From Flaccisagitta enflata (taxonomy: Eukaryota > Chaetognatha > Sagittoidea > Aphragmophora), in contig OZ231128.1 in assembly GCA_965153355.1 (NCBI GenBank), forward strand, positions 1,116,001 to 1,180,000: a stretch of 64,000 nt of DNA, given 5' to 3'. Positions 34,838-45,599 of the stretch are shown here, one piece after another. Position 1 is the stretch's first letter; each line of letters starts with the position of its first letter. The position numbers were made by a program, and so were the translations under genes. The notes under the pieces were generated by a model. That model had not been told where the DNA came from. It searched no databases and was given only the letters and a program-made list of their open reading frames with translations.

Positions 34838-36245
34838 GATGGCTTAACTGGGCCCTGACACCTCGCCTCTGGTCTACGCCCACTCTTGGCCACTGTGCCT
34901 CATAGTCGCGTCTTACCAATGTCGGAATAAAATCCACCTCCTCAGTTGGGCAAGGTACTGGCAATCCCAGAATCGCATAGGCATAGGTTCGATCAAGAAC
35001 AGTCTTTACTTGGGGAAGAACATGAAAACCATCCCGTGGATCCAAGTCTCTTATCCGGACCTGCGTCCGACATCCAAATCCTGCCGGTCCCATCGCGCGC
35101 AAGTATTCGAGTAGGAGTCCGTTGTATGGCCTGACATCTCGTATCTCCATGGGCTTAATGTAGCAGATGATGACAGCCGCCGCCCCTGCCGCCAACATCC
35201 TACACCGCAGCCTGTGCACCTGCTGAATTAGCTCCTCAGGATTTAGCGCCGTTCTCCGCCATGACCCCCTGGCTTCGTTAGTGAGACAGTCTACCACCAC
35301 CACTGCCCCTCTCACATCAATCTTCCTATCGGTGTTTCCGTTGTTGCCGTTGTCGATCCGATCGTAGGCTTCCTCCATCGTATAGGCCGTCTTAACTTCG
35401 ACTTTGTACTTTTCCCGCTCCCTCCGCGGTACATGACTCTTAATGCTATCCTCCGTAGCCCCCTCACCATTAGAGTCCGTAAGGATGACGCATCTCCTCT
35501 TGCTTCCTCCACCCTCCACCACCACCTCTGCCGGGTCCCTCGGGTTAGCTTTGACTAAAGTTTCAACCCGCTTCAACTCTTGGCTGATCATTTTCCTCTC
35601 CTCCTTCCCTTGTTTTAATTCTTCTTTGATATTCCCCACTTCCTCGCTTTTCTCCTGCCTCGAAAGCCTTTCCTCAGTTGTATTCCTCGCAAATTCGACC
35701 TCCTCCAATCTATCGCGGAGGCTGTTTATTTCCCCCTTTAAACTAGCGTTCTCCGCCTCCAATAGTCCCAGCCTCCTTTCCAACTCCATTAGCCTATTCT
35801 CACCCGTTGGACTATCTTTGCCGCCGCCGCCACCTCCGCCGCCGCCGCCGCTACCGCCGCCACCACCGCCACCGCCGCCGCCGCCACCGCCGCGACTTCC
35901 GTCGTCTTCGTTTCCCCCTTTATTCGACAACCGCCTTTGATTTCCAGCTGCCGCCTTTGCTGCTGCACCGGGTGTCCTTCTCCCTGACGCTGCAGTTGTT
36001 GCAGTGGAAGGTGACGCCGCCGCCGCCGCCTCCGTCGCAGCCTGGCGCCGCTGCTCCTGCGTTCGCTGGACGCCAGGCTGTGTTGGAAATTTCGCATTCT
36101 CCCGGATGGGACGTTTCCCCCGGGTGGATGTCGGCGTTGACAACGCCGGCGATGACATCGATTCCACTGCCGCCGCGACAGTCACCCACTTGCCGTCTCG
36201 TTTGACTAGTCGTTGGCGTGTCGTATGGTTCTCCGTCGTCGCCAC
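34827..36245 (-). CDS. CR1-like retrotransposon ORF1 with coiled coil and SGNH esterase domain
   Basis: 472 residues, uninterrupted. A basic, low-complexity N-terminal third ends in a poly-Gly run (about residues 117-143). A coiled coil follows (about 150-230, LERRLGLLEAENASLKGEI onward), then an esterase-like domain. That domain has VILTDSNG with the candidate nucleophile Ser near 256, VVDCLTNEA with the candidate block-III Asn, and DGFH near 402 as the Asp/His pair. CR1-like elements are known to carry such SGNH/GDSL esterase domains in ORF1, thought to aid membrane or RNP contacts. The coiled coil should drive multimerisation. The start ATGGCGACGACGGAG is chosen because it is the first in frame and precedes the basic region. 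Confidence 0.88.
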   Translation of the reverse strand: MATTENHTTRQRLVKRDGKWVTVAAAVESMSSPALSTPTSTRGKRPIRENAKFPTQPGVQRTQEQRRQAATEAAAAASPSTATTAASGRRTPGAAAKAAAGNQRRLSNKGGNEDDGSRGGGGGGGGGGGGGSGGGGGGGGGGKDSPTGENRLMELERRLGLLEAENASLKGEINSLRDRLEEVEFARNTTEERLSRQEKSEEVGNIKEELKQGKEERKMISQELKRVETLVKANPRDPAEVVVEGGGSKRRCVILTDSNGEGATEDSIKSHVPRREREKYKVEVKTAYTMEEAYDRIDNGNNGNTDRKIDVRGAVVVVDCLTNEARGSWRRTALNPEELIQQVHRLRCRMLAAGAAAVIICYIKPMEIRDVRPYNGLLLEYLRAMGPAGFGCRTQVRIRDLDPRDGFHVLPQVKTVLDRTYAYAILGLPVPCPTEEVDFIPTLVRRDYEAQWPRVGVDQRRGVRAQLSHHGW

Positions 36246-36879
36246 CTTCGTTCTAGTATGTTTTATGAATCTGTTTTTATCGCCACTGTTTATTTCAAGA
36301 TATGTTCCGCGAGTTTATTTCAGAATGCGTTTCATTTTTAACTCATTGAAGTAAAACAATAAAATCGTTATCTAGTACGGCTCAGATTTTATTAAGCAAA
36401 TAAAAGAATTTTAGCTTCCATTTTCCCACTGATTGTCTCTTAAAGAGTATAGATTGACGTTTTTTGTATCAAAATTTCATCAAAATCGGTCAAGTAGTTT
36501 AGATTTTACATGTATTTAAGTAAAAAACTTATTTTCTGCCACTTCTGTTTTTTGATGGGAAAATGGAGGATCAGCATTTTCCCTCATTCTCGCATTTTGC
36601 AATATTTGGAGCCAGAGACACATGATTAGTCCTAAATAAAAGATGATTTATGTAACTACATCAATTTTTGTCCGCGACGGAATACCATTCCGACGCGGAC
36701 TATAGTTCGAGGCGGGTGGGTGTCGTCGTCGTCGTTGTTGTCGTCGTCGTCGTTGTCCACACTTTTAAAAATGGGCTAACTTTTGAACGCCTTGACCAAT
36801 TTGCTTCATATTTGGAGGGAAGTTGTACTAGGGTAAGCCGCTTTACATCCTATGCGTATGTTATGATCCGACCCACCCA

Positions 36880-37680
36880 ACCGGCCCAACCAGCCTACCA
36901 GCCTAAAAGTGAAAAACGTGCATAACTCCGTCATTTTTCAAACAATATGGTTGAAACTCGGTATATAGTCTCTAAATGGAAGGACTCAACATATGTATTT
37001 GATTTGTACAGATTTTAGCATGTTAACCGGCCAAACCGGCCTACCACCCAACCAGCCTACCAGCCTAAAAGTGAAAAACGTGCATAACTTCGTCATTTTT
37101 CAACCAATTTGGTTGAAACTCGGTATGTAGTCTCTATATGAAAGAACTCAACATATGTATTTGAATTATAAAGGTTTAAGCATGCTAACCGGCCAAACCA
37201 GCCTACCACCCAACTGGCCTACCAGCCTAAAAGTTAACAACGTGCATAACTTCGGCATTTTTCAACCGATTTGGTTGAAACTTGGTATGTAGTCACTAAA
37301 TGTAAGGACTCAACATATGTATTTGAATTGTAAAGATTTTAGCATGCTAACCGGCCAAACCAGCCTACCACCCAACTAGCCTACCATCCTAAAAGTGAAA
37401 AATGTGCATAACTTCGGCACTTTTCAACCGATTTGGTTGAAACTTGGTATGTAGTCTCTAAATGGAAGGACTCAACATATGTATTTGAATTGATAAGATT
37501 TTAGCATGCTAACCAGCCAAACCAGCCTACCACCCGACTAGCCTACCAGCCTAAAAGTTAAAAACGTGCATAACTTCGGCATTTTTCAACCGATTTGGTT
37601 GAAACTTGGTATGTAGTCCCTTAATGGAAGGACTCAACATATGAATTTGATTTATAAAGATTTTAGCATGCTACCTGGTC
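36880..37680. repeat. 162-bp tandem repeat, five copies
   Basis: Each unit has GCCTAAAAGTGAAAAACGTG, CATAACTTCGGCATTTTTCA, GGTTGAAACTTGGTATGTAG and AACCGGCCAAACCAGCCTAC. Unit starts fall near 36900, 37062, 37224, 37387 and 37548. The first three bases of variation suggest steady local duplication. Confidence 0.9.
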
Positions 37681-37704
37681 GATGCCATTCAACAAATTTG
37701 ACAA

Positions 37705-38085
37705 TGTTGTTTGACAACGGCGTTTGGCAACGCCGTTTTACAACGCCGTTTTACAACGCCGTTTTACAACGCCGTTTTACAACGCCGTTTTGCAACGCCG
37801 TTTTGCAACGCCGTTTTACAACACCGTTTTACAATGCCGTATTACAACGCCGTATTACAACGCCGTATGACAACGCCGTATGACAACGCCGTTTGACAAC
37901 GCCGTTTGACAACGCCGTTTGACAACGCCGTTTGACAACGCCGTTTGACAACGCCGTTTGACAACGCCGTTTGACAACGCCGTTTGACAACGCCGTTTGA
38001 CAACGCCGTTTAACAACGCCATTTGACAACGCCGTTTGACAACGCCGTTTTACAACGCCGTTTTACAACGCCGTTTGACCCCAGT
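37705..38085. repeat. 13-bp ACAACGCCGTTTG array
   Basis: About 29 units. The AACGCCGTT core is a near-dyad around its central C. Variants (TTTT, TATT, TATG, TTTG) are clustered in blocks, so local homogenisation is visible. The open frames here (LQRRFTTPF and similar) are artefacts of a period that is not a multiple of three. Confidence 0.95.
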
Positions 38086-38309
38086 CGCGGACCCATACTC
38101 TTTCAAGATTTTTTTTTCATACTAGACCGTTGACATGTTCCCAGCTCTAACTGTTCAAAAAAAAAAGAGAAATTTGAAACTGTTCTCCTTTATGACTTTT
38201 ATTGAAAATTCTGCCAGAGAAAATTAGTTTTTACTTCAAAAGCTTGTAAAATCTAAACTACTTGACCGATTTTGATGAAATTTTGATATCTGGGGCTTTG
38301 TCTCTTGGT

Positions 38310-38395
38310 TGGTTAATTGATTGGCTGGTTGATTGGTTAGTTGGTCGCTTGGTTGGTTGATTGGTCAGTTGGTTGGTTGGTTGGTTGGTTGGTCA
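38310..38395. repeat. (TTGG)n/(GATT)n microsatellite
   Basis: GGTTGGTTGATTGGTTGG-type sequence, similar to the TTGG tracts found inside AGTCGCG elements. Unique sequence with a (T)n run follows to 38680. Confidence 0.85.
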
Positions 38396-38680
38396 CTGGT
38401 ACCTAGGAGGCATTATTCCCATGAATGATTCAACAAGCCCATGCCGGCAACTCAATGCGTCATCTGCGTGATTTTTGAAAAAGGCGTGACAAACATACGG
38501 GCTGATGGACCAACCGACAGATGAACAAACCCTCCTATAGGGATATGATGATGCATCTAAAAACCAATGGTGTCTTAAGAATCATGTTGCTTGTTTTCTA
38601 GGTGGTGATTCAATCCTGGGGAGAAAAGTTGTCAAATGAGACGATAAAGCATTTGCTATCACTTTTAGCTATTTTTTTTT

Positions 38681-39791
38681 AGTCGCGTGCTATGCGACTC
38701 TACACCCCGCTATGTTGGTTTGTTGGTTGGTTGGTTGGTTGGTTAGTTGGTTGGTTGGTTGGTCCCCATTTGGGCAGCGGCCCCAAAGGGGCCGATGACC
38801 TATGCTTTAACACAGGAGAAAATTCTCCTTCTTCTTCTTCTTCTTCTTCTTCTTCTTCTTCTTCTTCTTCTTCTCCTCCGTCCACCCCCTTCAAAGCTCA
38901 TATTGTTGCGTTGAGGCTCAAATCCAAACCTTGAGGCCCAAATCCTAGTCTTGAGGCCCAAATTCTAGCCTCAAGGCCCAAACTCTAGCCTTGAAGCTCA
39001 AATCCCTACCTCAAAGTTCAAATCCAAGCTCAGAGGCTCAAATCTCAGCCTTGAGGCTCAATTCCCAACATAGTCTCAAATCCCAGCCTTGAGGCTCAAA
39101 TCTTGGCGGCAAGGCTCAAATTCCAGCCTCGAGGCTCATATTCCATCCTCGTGGCACACATTCTAACCTCAAAGCTCAAATCCCAACCTCAAGCCTCAAT
39201 CCCAACCTCAAGCCTCAAATTCCAGCCTTGAGGCTCAAATCACAGCCTCGAGGCTCAAATCACAGCCTTGAGGCTCAAATCACAGCCTCGAGGCTCAAAT
39301 CACAGCCTCGAGGCTCAAATCACAGCCTCGAGGCTCAAATCACAGCCTCGAGGCTCAAATCACAGCCTCGAGGCTCAAATCACAGCCTTGAGGCTCAATT
39401 CACCGCCTCTTGGCTCAATTCACCGCCTTGAGGCTCAATTCACCGCCTTGAGGCTCAATTCACCGCCTTGAGGCTCAAATCACTGCCTTGAGACTCAATT
39501 TCCGGTGTAGACTCAAATCCCATTATTGATGCTCACTTGCCTAGATCCTCAAAACTTACTAAGCATAGGTCATCGGCCCCTTCAGGGCCGCTGCCCCTCT
39601 CAGCATCACACAACATTTACTCACATAGGGGCAATGGGTACCGCTGACCATCTAACGCTTTTGCGACTATTTTTTAGGCGTTTTTGAGCTTTTTGAGCAT
39701 ACGGCTCCTGCCCAGATGCTCTAAGGACCTTCTCCAGGACTGCTCCTGCCCACCCGCACGCGACTAGGGTAGCCGTGTATCCTGCCTTGTT
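38681..39791 (+). mobile_element. AGTCGCG-headed element containing FB5 (HE5)
   Basis: The head is AGTCGCGTGCTATGCGACT, then CTACACCCCGCTATGTTGG and (TTGG)n. After FB5 come TTTTTGAGC, CGGCTCCTGCCC and the tail CACGCGACTAGGGTAGCCGT, ending CCTGCCTTGTT. Comparison with the 45.6-kb copy, which lacks the foldback, defines FB5 as an insertion between CCCCATTT and TTTTAGGCG. Confidence 0.8.
38772..39670 (+). mobile_element. Foldback module FB5, single-orientation array
   Basis: Left arm GGGCAGCGGCCCCAAAGGGG, then CGATGACCTATGCTTTAAC and a CTT run. About 30 units of GAGGCTCAAATCCCAGCCTT type follow, including a perfect block at 39235-39390 with GCCTCGAGGCTCAAATCACA. The inverse arm ends GGGCCGCTGCCCC. 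The tail stem is TGCCCCT/AGGGGCA, with GGTACCGCTGACC and CTAACGCTTTTGCGACTA. This is the largest array in the window. Confidence 0.88.
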
Positions 39792-40175
39792 TCAACTTGA
39801 ATATTACAAACATTTTAACATTTGAATAGGCTAGATAGCAGAAAAAATTCACATTAAAATACGTAAGATTGCAGAAAAATTCCCATTTGAATACGTAGAT
39901 TGCAGAAAAAATACAAAATTTAATACTCAATTTAAACGTGCAAAACATTGTACAACTTCACGGCCTTCTAAAGCTTTTTGTTGTAGGCAGGGGTATTTTA
40001 ATCTTTCACTATGAAATACTTGTAGAATTGATGAAGATCGGCGTGTATCGTCTCTCCCCCGCTTTTGTTCCAAAATGCGGTTCCCATGCCTGAGGTTTTA
40101 TATCGATACATATGACTGATCTACTGATCTGATTTAGCGATTTCACTCGTCCATCCTTCTTTTCTTGCTCTTTTT
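39792..40175. other. No gene seen
   Basis: Unique AT-rich sequence. A loose repeat of TTTGAATACGTAGATTGCAG type occurs three times near 39820-39920. Confidence 0.4.
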
Positions 40176-40622
40176 GGGTAGCGGCCCCAAAGGGGTCGAT
40201 GACCTATGCTTTCACACATATGGAATTTTCTCCTTCTCCTCTCCGCCCTCCTCCTTCTTACCCCCCCTCAAAACCTAGCCTCGAGGCCCAAATTCCAGTC
40301 TCGAGGCCCAAATTCCAGTCCCGAAGCCCAAATCCCAGCCTCAAGGCCTAAATCCTAGCCTCAAGGGTCAAATCCTAGACTGGAGGCCCAGATTCCAGCC
40401 TTGAGGCTAAATCTCATCCTCGAAGTCCAAATCCCAGCTTAGAGGGTGCCTTGCCCAAGGTCCCAGCCTCCAGGCTAGGATTTGGGCCTAGAGGCTGGGA
40501 TTTGGGCCTTGAGGCTAGGATTTGAGCCTAGAGGCTGGGATTTGGGCCTAGAGGCAGGGATTTTGGCCTAGACTGGAATTTGGGCCTCAAGGCTGGGCTT
40601 TGGGGGGGATGGAAGGAAATGA
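40176..40622 (+). mobile_element. Foldback module FB6, right arm missing
   Basis: Left arm GGGTAGCGGCCCCAAAGGGG, then CGATGACCTATGCTTTCACA, a TCC run and a C-run. The array starts as GAGGCCCAAATTCCAGTCTC and flips at about 40460 to GAGGCTGGGATTTGGGCCTA. It ends in a G-run and runs directly into the tail of FB7, so its own right arm and tail are lost. Confidence 0.75.
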
Positions 40623-41314
40623 TCCAAAAGCGTTAGATGGTCCTTGTACCGTTGCCCCTATGTGGTGTATGTTGGTGTGAGGTGGTTAGAGGGCAGCGGC
40701 GAAGGTTGGGGCGACCTATGCTGTTTTTATTTGAGCTGTAAGGCTGGAATAAGGCCTGGAGGCTGGGATGAGCCTTGCGGCTGGGATTTGAGCCTAGGAG
40801 CTAGATTTAGGAGCCTCGAGCTGATATTTGAGCCACAAAGTGGGATTTGAGCCTCAAGGCTGGGATTTGAGCCTTGAGGCTAGGATTAGGCCCAGAGGCT
40901 GGGTTTGAGCCTCAAAGTTGAATTTGAGCCTTTAGGCGGGGAGTTGAGCCAATAGACTGGGATTTGAGCCTCAGTTGGGATTGACACTGAGGCTTGGGTT
41001 GTCTCAGGGCTGGTTGAGCCTCAAGGCTGAGATTTGAGCCTCGAGGCAGGATTGAGTCTCGAGGCTGGGATTTGAGCTTTGAGGCTGGAGTTGAGCTTTG
41101 AGGCTGGGTTGGAGGCTGAGGCTGGAATTTGAGCTTTGAGGCTGGGATTTGAGCCTCAAGGCTAGGATTAGGGCCTTGAGACTAGGATTAGGGCCTCGAG
41201 AACTCGGTTTGGAATATATCGACCGGAGGATGTAAGAAGGGAGAAGAGGGAGAAGGAGGAGAAATTTCTCCTGTGTGAAAGCATAGGTCATCGGCCCCTT
41301 CGGGGCCGCTGCCC
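40623..41314 (-). mobile_element. Foldback module FB7, reverse orientation
   Basis: The tail comes first (AAAAGCGTTAGATGGTC), then GGGCAGCGGCGAAGG, GACCTATGCTG and an array of GAGGCTGGGATTTGAGCCTC type with many one-base deletions. The inverse arm CATAGGTCATCGGCC ends at GGGGCCGCTGCCC. The array is the most eroded of the set. Confidence 0.78.
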
Positions 41315-41607
41315 AAAAGGGCCAAAATCAGGCCTGAGACTGCAGAATTGAGGCTCTGGTGGCCAGGGGGGGTACGGACGGAAGGACGGACGGATGGATG
41401 GACATCTTTAAATTCCCCCCTGTGTCCTACTGGACATCGTCTCTTTGCTTTGGGGCCGCTGCCCAAAAAGGAGGTGAAATTCCCCATATCTGTGAATGCT
41501 AGGTCATCGACCCCTTTAGGGCCGCGGCCCTGCTTCCCCTTCACCTTCAAGCCCAAACTTAGGCAGGGCATGGGTACCGCTGACTATTTAACGCTTTTGC
41601 AACTATC
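41315..41607 (+). mobile_element. Foldback remnant FB8 with two nested right arms
   Basis: A G-run and GGACGGACGGATGGATGG lead into a type-III inner arm (CCCTGTGTCCTACTGGACAT) ending GGGGCCGCTGCCC. A type-I inner arm and a second right arm follow, then a normal tail (GCAGGGCATGGGTACCGCTG) ending CGCTTTTGCAACTA. Left arms and most of the array are missing. Confidence 0.65.
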
Positions 41608-42309
41608 ACTTTATGGTCTCATCACTGGATCTGCCTGAATCTCCTTTCAACCTCCGAAGCCCTGTCCCTACCAGCTCTCGCGGACCTTACTCATTTTAAT
41701 GTTACTGAATTTTTACCCGTCTGCTCAATTTCTTCGTGCAAATGCTCAAATCCGAAATATGTTGAGATACGAGCATATGTATGAATATGGAATTGGGACT
41801 GACTGTAAGAGTGTTTTCTGAGATCTTATGAAAACATGACTGACAGATCGAAATATAACTGACCAACAAATGGACAGACAAACTGACAGCCTAACCATGA
41901 ATGAATGAATAAATGAATTAATGAATGAATGAATAAATGAATGAAGGAATGAACTAATGAATGAACGAATGAATGAATGTATAAAACATGATTACAAAGG
42001 AGAAAGAATAATGATTGAGAGTTTTTTCAGAGATCTTATAAAATCATGACTGACAGATCGATATGCAAACTGACCAACGAATGGACAGACAGACAGACAA
42101 ACTGACAAACTGGCAGGCTGGCCAAAGGACAGGCCAATGGACTGGATTCCATTTAGATACGCACGGACCTCATGATTTCGGGAGGTAAAAAAAAATAAAG
42201 ACACAGATTTCAGTCAGTTACAAGCATTTGTCCTGTGTTTGGACTCACTTACAGACTCTCAAAGGGGCTGATATCTCTCATGATGGATTTTTTCATAAAA
42301 TATAACCAA
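41608..42309. repeat. (GAAT)n microsatellite and a spaced direct repeat
   Basis: GAAT units lie at 41898-41980. A ~75-bp segment (CAGAGATCTTATGAAAACAT, GACTGACAGATCGA, GGACAGACAAACTGACA) at 41818 recurs at 42030, so the microsatellite sits inside a ~210-bp tandem duplication. No gene is seen. Confidence 0.75.
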
Positions 42310-42690
42310 ATATCTTCAAATTGAGACCATCTCCAAGTATTTTGGCCAATTTGTTTAGAAATTATTCTTGAAACAAGGTAAGCTTTCCGTTTTATGGATA
42401 CCACCACCTGACCTGTTTTTGTTCTTGATGATAGAGGGCATTTCACGAAAAGTTTGCTTTAAAAAAAACTTACCAAATAGTGAGAGATGTTCCCCACACA
42501 CCACTGAACACTTCTCCGCCGATCAGTACCGCAGACACTCAAGTCTGATTAAATCGCTATATGGGAACGGCGTGTGTATTTGGGCATCGCCCATATTTTC
42601 TGTCTGCCCTGTAAAAAATCATCATGAAAAAATACTCTATTTAACGCAAATGCCCGTCCCTCCTGCTGTCGGTTTGTCCATTGCATTCAT
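42310..42690. repeat. Inverted duplicate of 30.59-30.99 kb (copy 2)
   Basis: This segment matches the 30.6-kb block in inverse orientation, including the splice-donor-like GGTAAGTTTTTT. The two copies are about 11.5 kb apart and flank the CR1-like element and satellites. Confidence 0.7.
42474..42544 (-). CDS. Candidate 71-bp exon of unknown protein
   Basis: TTTAATCAG precedes and GTAAGT follows a segment open in one frame (LSVCGTDRRRSVQWCVGNIS and HYL). It would start in phase 1 and end in phase 0, which does not fit the phase-1 chain of collagen exons. The inverted copy at 30.7 kb is closed in all frames. I do not recognise the peptide. It may be a pseudo-exon carried in a repeat. Confidence 0.25.
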
Positions 42691-43149
42691 TTTCATCTTT
42701 TATCCATTTCTCTTTCTCTCCAATGCCCAGTGTATATACTTAATTACGGATTTAATAAAGACATTCTTGTAGAGTCAAGCTTCCCAGTATTTCATCACGT
42801 GCGTTATAGGCGATATTTACTGTACTTCGACAAACCGAGATTTCAGCGCTCCAAAAAGAAAGTGTACAGTAGTACCTGCTATATTGGATCAAGTTTCATC
42901 ACATTTTCTCTTCCTTATCTTCTTGCCCACTCTTTTCCCCTCCTTCCCTTTTCCTTTCGTTATCTTTCTCCTATCTAATCCATTGTTCCTTTTTCTCTTT
43001 TATTAATAGAGCTTGTAAACAATTCAACTACACATCGGTCACCAACTTCTTGTGCGCGCGTGAATCAGTTCATAAAGAAGGAGCATAGTCAGCGCAGGCT
43101 TCGAGTAACCACACAGTTTAGATATCTAGTATCCCTCATTGCTGTCTCG
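42691..43149. other. No gene recognised
   Basis: Pyrimidine-rich near 42690-42990 and otherwise unique. An open stretch at 43060-43281 lacks any recognisable motif. Confidence 0.35.
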
Positions 43150-44583
43150 CCAGACAGTACCCTTACATATTTGACCTTAGTTTTTCTGAAGAATAACTGG
43201 AAGCCTATCCCCTCCCACGTCATCCTCCCAGTGGCGACACCTTTACGCACCACCTTTCCATGTTATCATACGCATTGTTGAAATCGTTTCCGCTAACATA
43301 AAAGTCTTACATTTACATAGGACTGAATTACGTAGGATTGAATACAGGTATGAAATGAGGGAGAACTTTTGCCTATTGACCATTGACGGTAATTACCCAA
43401 TCAGAAAAGCTGTGCTATTGAGACCGAAATTTTCTTGAAGACATTTCTGTGAACAACGATTGATATCCATATCATGTCACTCAATTCCTTGGGAAGGATT
43501 GTTTGGCGATCTCTTTACACAAGACCTCAATTTCTAAGGTTATAGTTTCTTAACAATGTTGCCCATGAGTCATTTGTCGAATTTTGGTTACATGGATAAG
43601 TAGGATAACATTAAGTTGCCCTTGACTACTCTTGGTACTCACTAATCAGTTTTGTTTCATATCAGAATCAGGATGAATGTTTTTCAAAAGGCTATGACTA
43701 GCTATCGATTTCAATTTGCTAATTTCAGGTTTTTTTTTGTCTGCACCATGTTTATTAGAATGTATATCTTGTACGTACTGTTTTTGTTGGAATCAATTGA
43801 GTTTTTGTTGGTATTGATTGAGTGTTCAATGGAAGAAACATTGTTGCCGATGTCATCTGTTTCTTCTTTAAGAGCAGAAATTTCTGAAATGAAATCAAAT
43901 TTAAAAAAGAATGTCCATGAACCATCTTTCTTCCTTTCATCCATTGGGCAGCAGCCCCAAAGGGGTCAATGACCTATGCTTTCACACATATGGGGAATTT
44001 TCTCCTCCTTCTCCTCCTTCTTCTTCTCCTCCTTTGTACCCCCCCTCCCCCCAACCTCCAGGCCCATATCTCAGCCTTGAGACCCATATCCCAGCCTTGT
44101 GGCCCAAGTCCCAGTCATGAGGCCCAAATCCCGACCTCAAAGCCCAAATCCCAACCCCAAGGCCCGAATTCCTGCCTCAACAAATTTGGGCCTCAAGACT
44201 GGAATTTGGGCCACGAGGCTAGGATATGGGCCTTGAGGCTAAGATATGGGCCTGGAGGTTGGGGGAAGGGGGGTGTAGAGGAGAAGGAGGAGGAGGAGGA
44301 GGAGGAGGAGGAGGAGGAGAAAATTACCCATATGTGTGAAAGCATAGGTCATCAACCCCTTTGGGGCCACTGCCCTGCTCCCTCCCTCAACTACTATTGT
44401 AACTTACTTAAGCAGGGCACGGGTACTGCTGACCATCTAACGCTTTTGCGACTATTTCTGTATACATTTCGTTTTTGGGCATCGGCTGATGTCCTGGAGG
44501 ACACAGGGGTGAATTTCCAGATGTCTGTTAATCCTTCCATCCTTCCATTTGTATGTCCCCCCTCCCCCCCATTTGCCTTCTGG
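43150..44583. repeat. Segmental duplication, copy 1 left part
   Basis: It matches 55644-56860 nearly base for base from CCAGACAGTACCCTTACATA onward, including FB9/FB10. The right part of this copy, 48622-48766, was separated by insertion of the 44584-48621 element. Confidence 0.92.
43946..44453 (+). mobile_element. Foldback module FB9 (full array)
   Basis: Left arm GGGCAGCAGCCCCAAAGGGG, then GACCTATGCTTTCACACATA, GGGGAATTTTCTCC, TCC run and C-run. About 12 units switch orientation near 44180 (ATTTGGGCCTCAAGACTGG). G-run, GGA run and inverse arm end GGGGCCACTGCCC. The tail stem is TGCCCTGCT/AGCAGGGCA, then GGTACTGCTGACC and CGCTTTTGCGACTA. The paralogue at 56.4 kb has lost nearly the whole array. 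Confidence 0.9.
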
Positions 44584-45599
44584 TGGCGTGTTCAAGAATT
44601 GCAAAAAATTGATTGCAGATGCCCTGCAGATGTTTGGGCACAGGTTACCATATGTATAACAAGGGAAAACCGTCATTGGGCATTTTCTAGTTACCCTCTG
44701 ACCGCTCGGCGCATTCAAAATTGGTCAAGAAGGGCCAAAAAAGGCCAAAATCGATAACCCACCCACCAACTTGAAAAAATTCAAAAATGGTTAAATTTAC
44801 ATGATTTACATGACTAACCATCTTTTTTGGACTCGTTGGACACAAAAAACATAAAGGTAGGTGGTTGAGCGGGTGGTTGGGTGGGGTGACCCATGGGGTG
44901 GGGGCAAGGTGGCCAAATTGGCCAAAAATCACCCCCTGATGGAGGTGGTCGTAAAAAATGACAAAAATCAAAATTGTTGATTTTTTTGGCAAAAATACAA
45001 CTTGTTTAGTGGAATTCTGCAAAAAAATTGGTATTATTTGGGTTTTTGGACAAAAAATGGCCCAGATGAAGTTTTGAGGGTTGTTGTAATTCTAGCTGGC
45101 TGCACACCTTAACTTTGTTTGCTTATAGCTTCTAAACGCTTTAATTCCCAAAAATCTGGTTGGTCTCATCTGAAAGATCTTTCAAAAAGCTTTCAGAAGC
45201 TCATGAATTTTAATTGATTTGGTTGAAAAATGGTGATACAGTGATCTTTCAAAGTACAGTGAAAAATGGAATTTTGTCATCATTTGACCTGTCAACTTTT
45301 TTTGCATATAACTTTTTATCCTTCAGTAAAACAGCTTTTTCAGAAAAATTGCTGAACCCTTTCAATTTTGAGAGCCTGTATCTACTAAAGTAATTGACCT
45401 ACAGACCTCAACTTTGGCTCATTTTAAAGAGCAGACACAGTTCTTTAAAATGAGCCTAAGTCAAGGTCTGTAGCTTTGTTCGTTTATGAGCAGCAGCCTT
45501 CCATAGTTGTTATTTTCATAGAATAGCACAGACCCTTAGAACTTTTGCATCCTAATGATATCATGGATGTAAAATAGGTAAGAGCTGCAGCAGCTTTTT

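Larger units (their letters stand above)
36671..38094. mobile_element. Element with GTCCGCGAC/GTCGCGGAC ends carrying two satellites
   Basis: The ends are GTCCGCGACGG at the left and AGTCGCGGAC at the right. After GGCGGGTGGG and a TCG-rich run (36721-36757) come five 162-bp units and then a 13-bp array. The GCGGAC words resemble the AGTCGCGGAC head variant of the dispersed element family, so it may be a relative. No coding is seen. Confidence 0.5.
36405..38320. repeat. Diverged inverted repeat around a satellite-bearing element
   Basis: The left piece (36430-36540, with ATTTCATCAAAATCGGTCAA and GTAGTTTAGATTTTACA) is matched inversely at 38200-38310 (TGTAAAATCTAAACTAC, TTGACCGATTTTGATGAAAT). 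The inner parts are less alike. The structure encloses the 36671-38094 element. Confidence 0.7.

Noticed and set aside
37641-38029. Open frames with repeated LQRRFTTPF-like or VVKRRCQTALSNG-like peptides
   Set aside because: They come from the 13-bp array, which is open in several frames on both strands.
39228-39471. Open frame encoding a LKSQPRGSNHSLEAQITAS-like repeat protein
   Set aside because: It is a translation of the perfect part of the 20-bp foldback array; the frame exists because three units are 60 bp.
42474-42544. A transferrin-like exon, suggested by the VQWCV word
   Set aside because: The match is only a few residues, the exon phase does not fit its neighbours and the inverted copy is closed. 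I kept it only as an unknown candidate exon.
43652-43972. Small open frame conserved in both copies of the segmental duplication
   Set aside because: The two copies are nearly identical in DNA as a whole and the frame runs into the foldback arm. Conservation reflects recent duplication, not coding selection.
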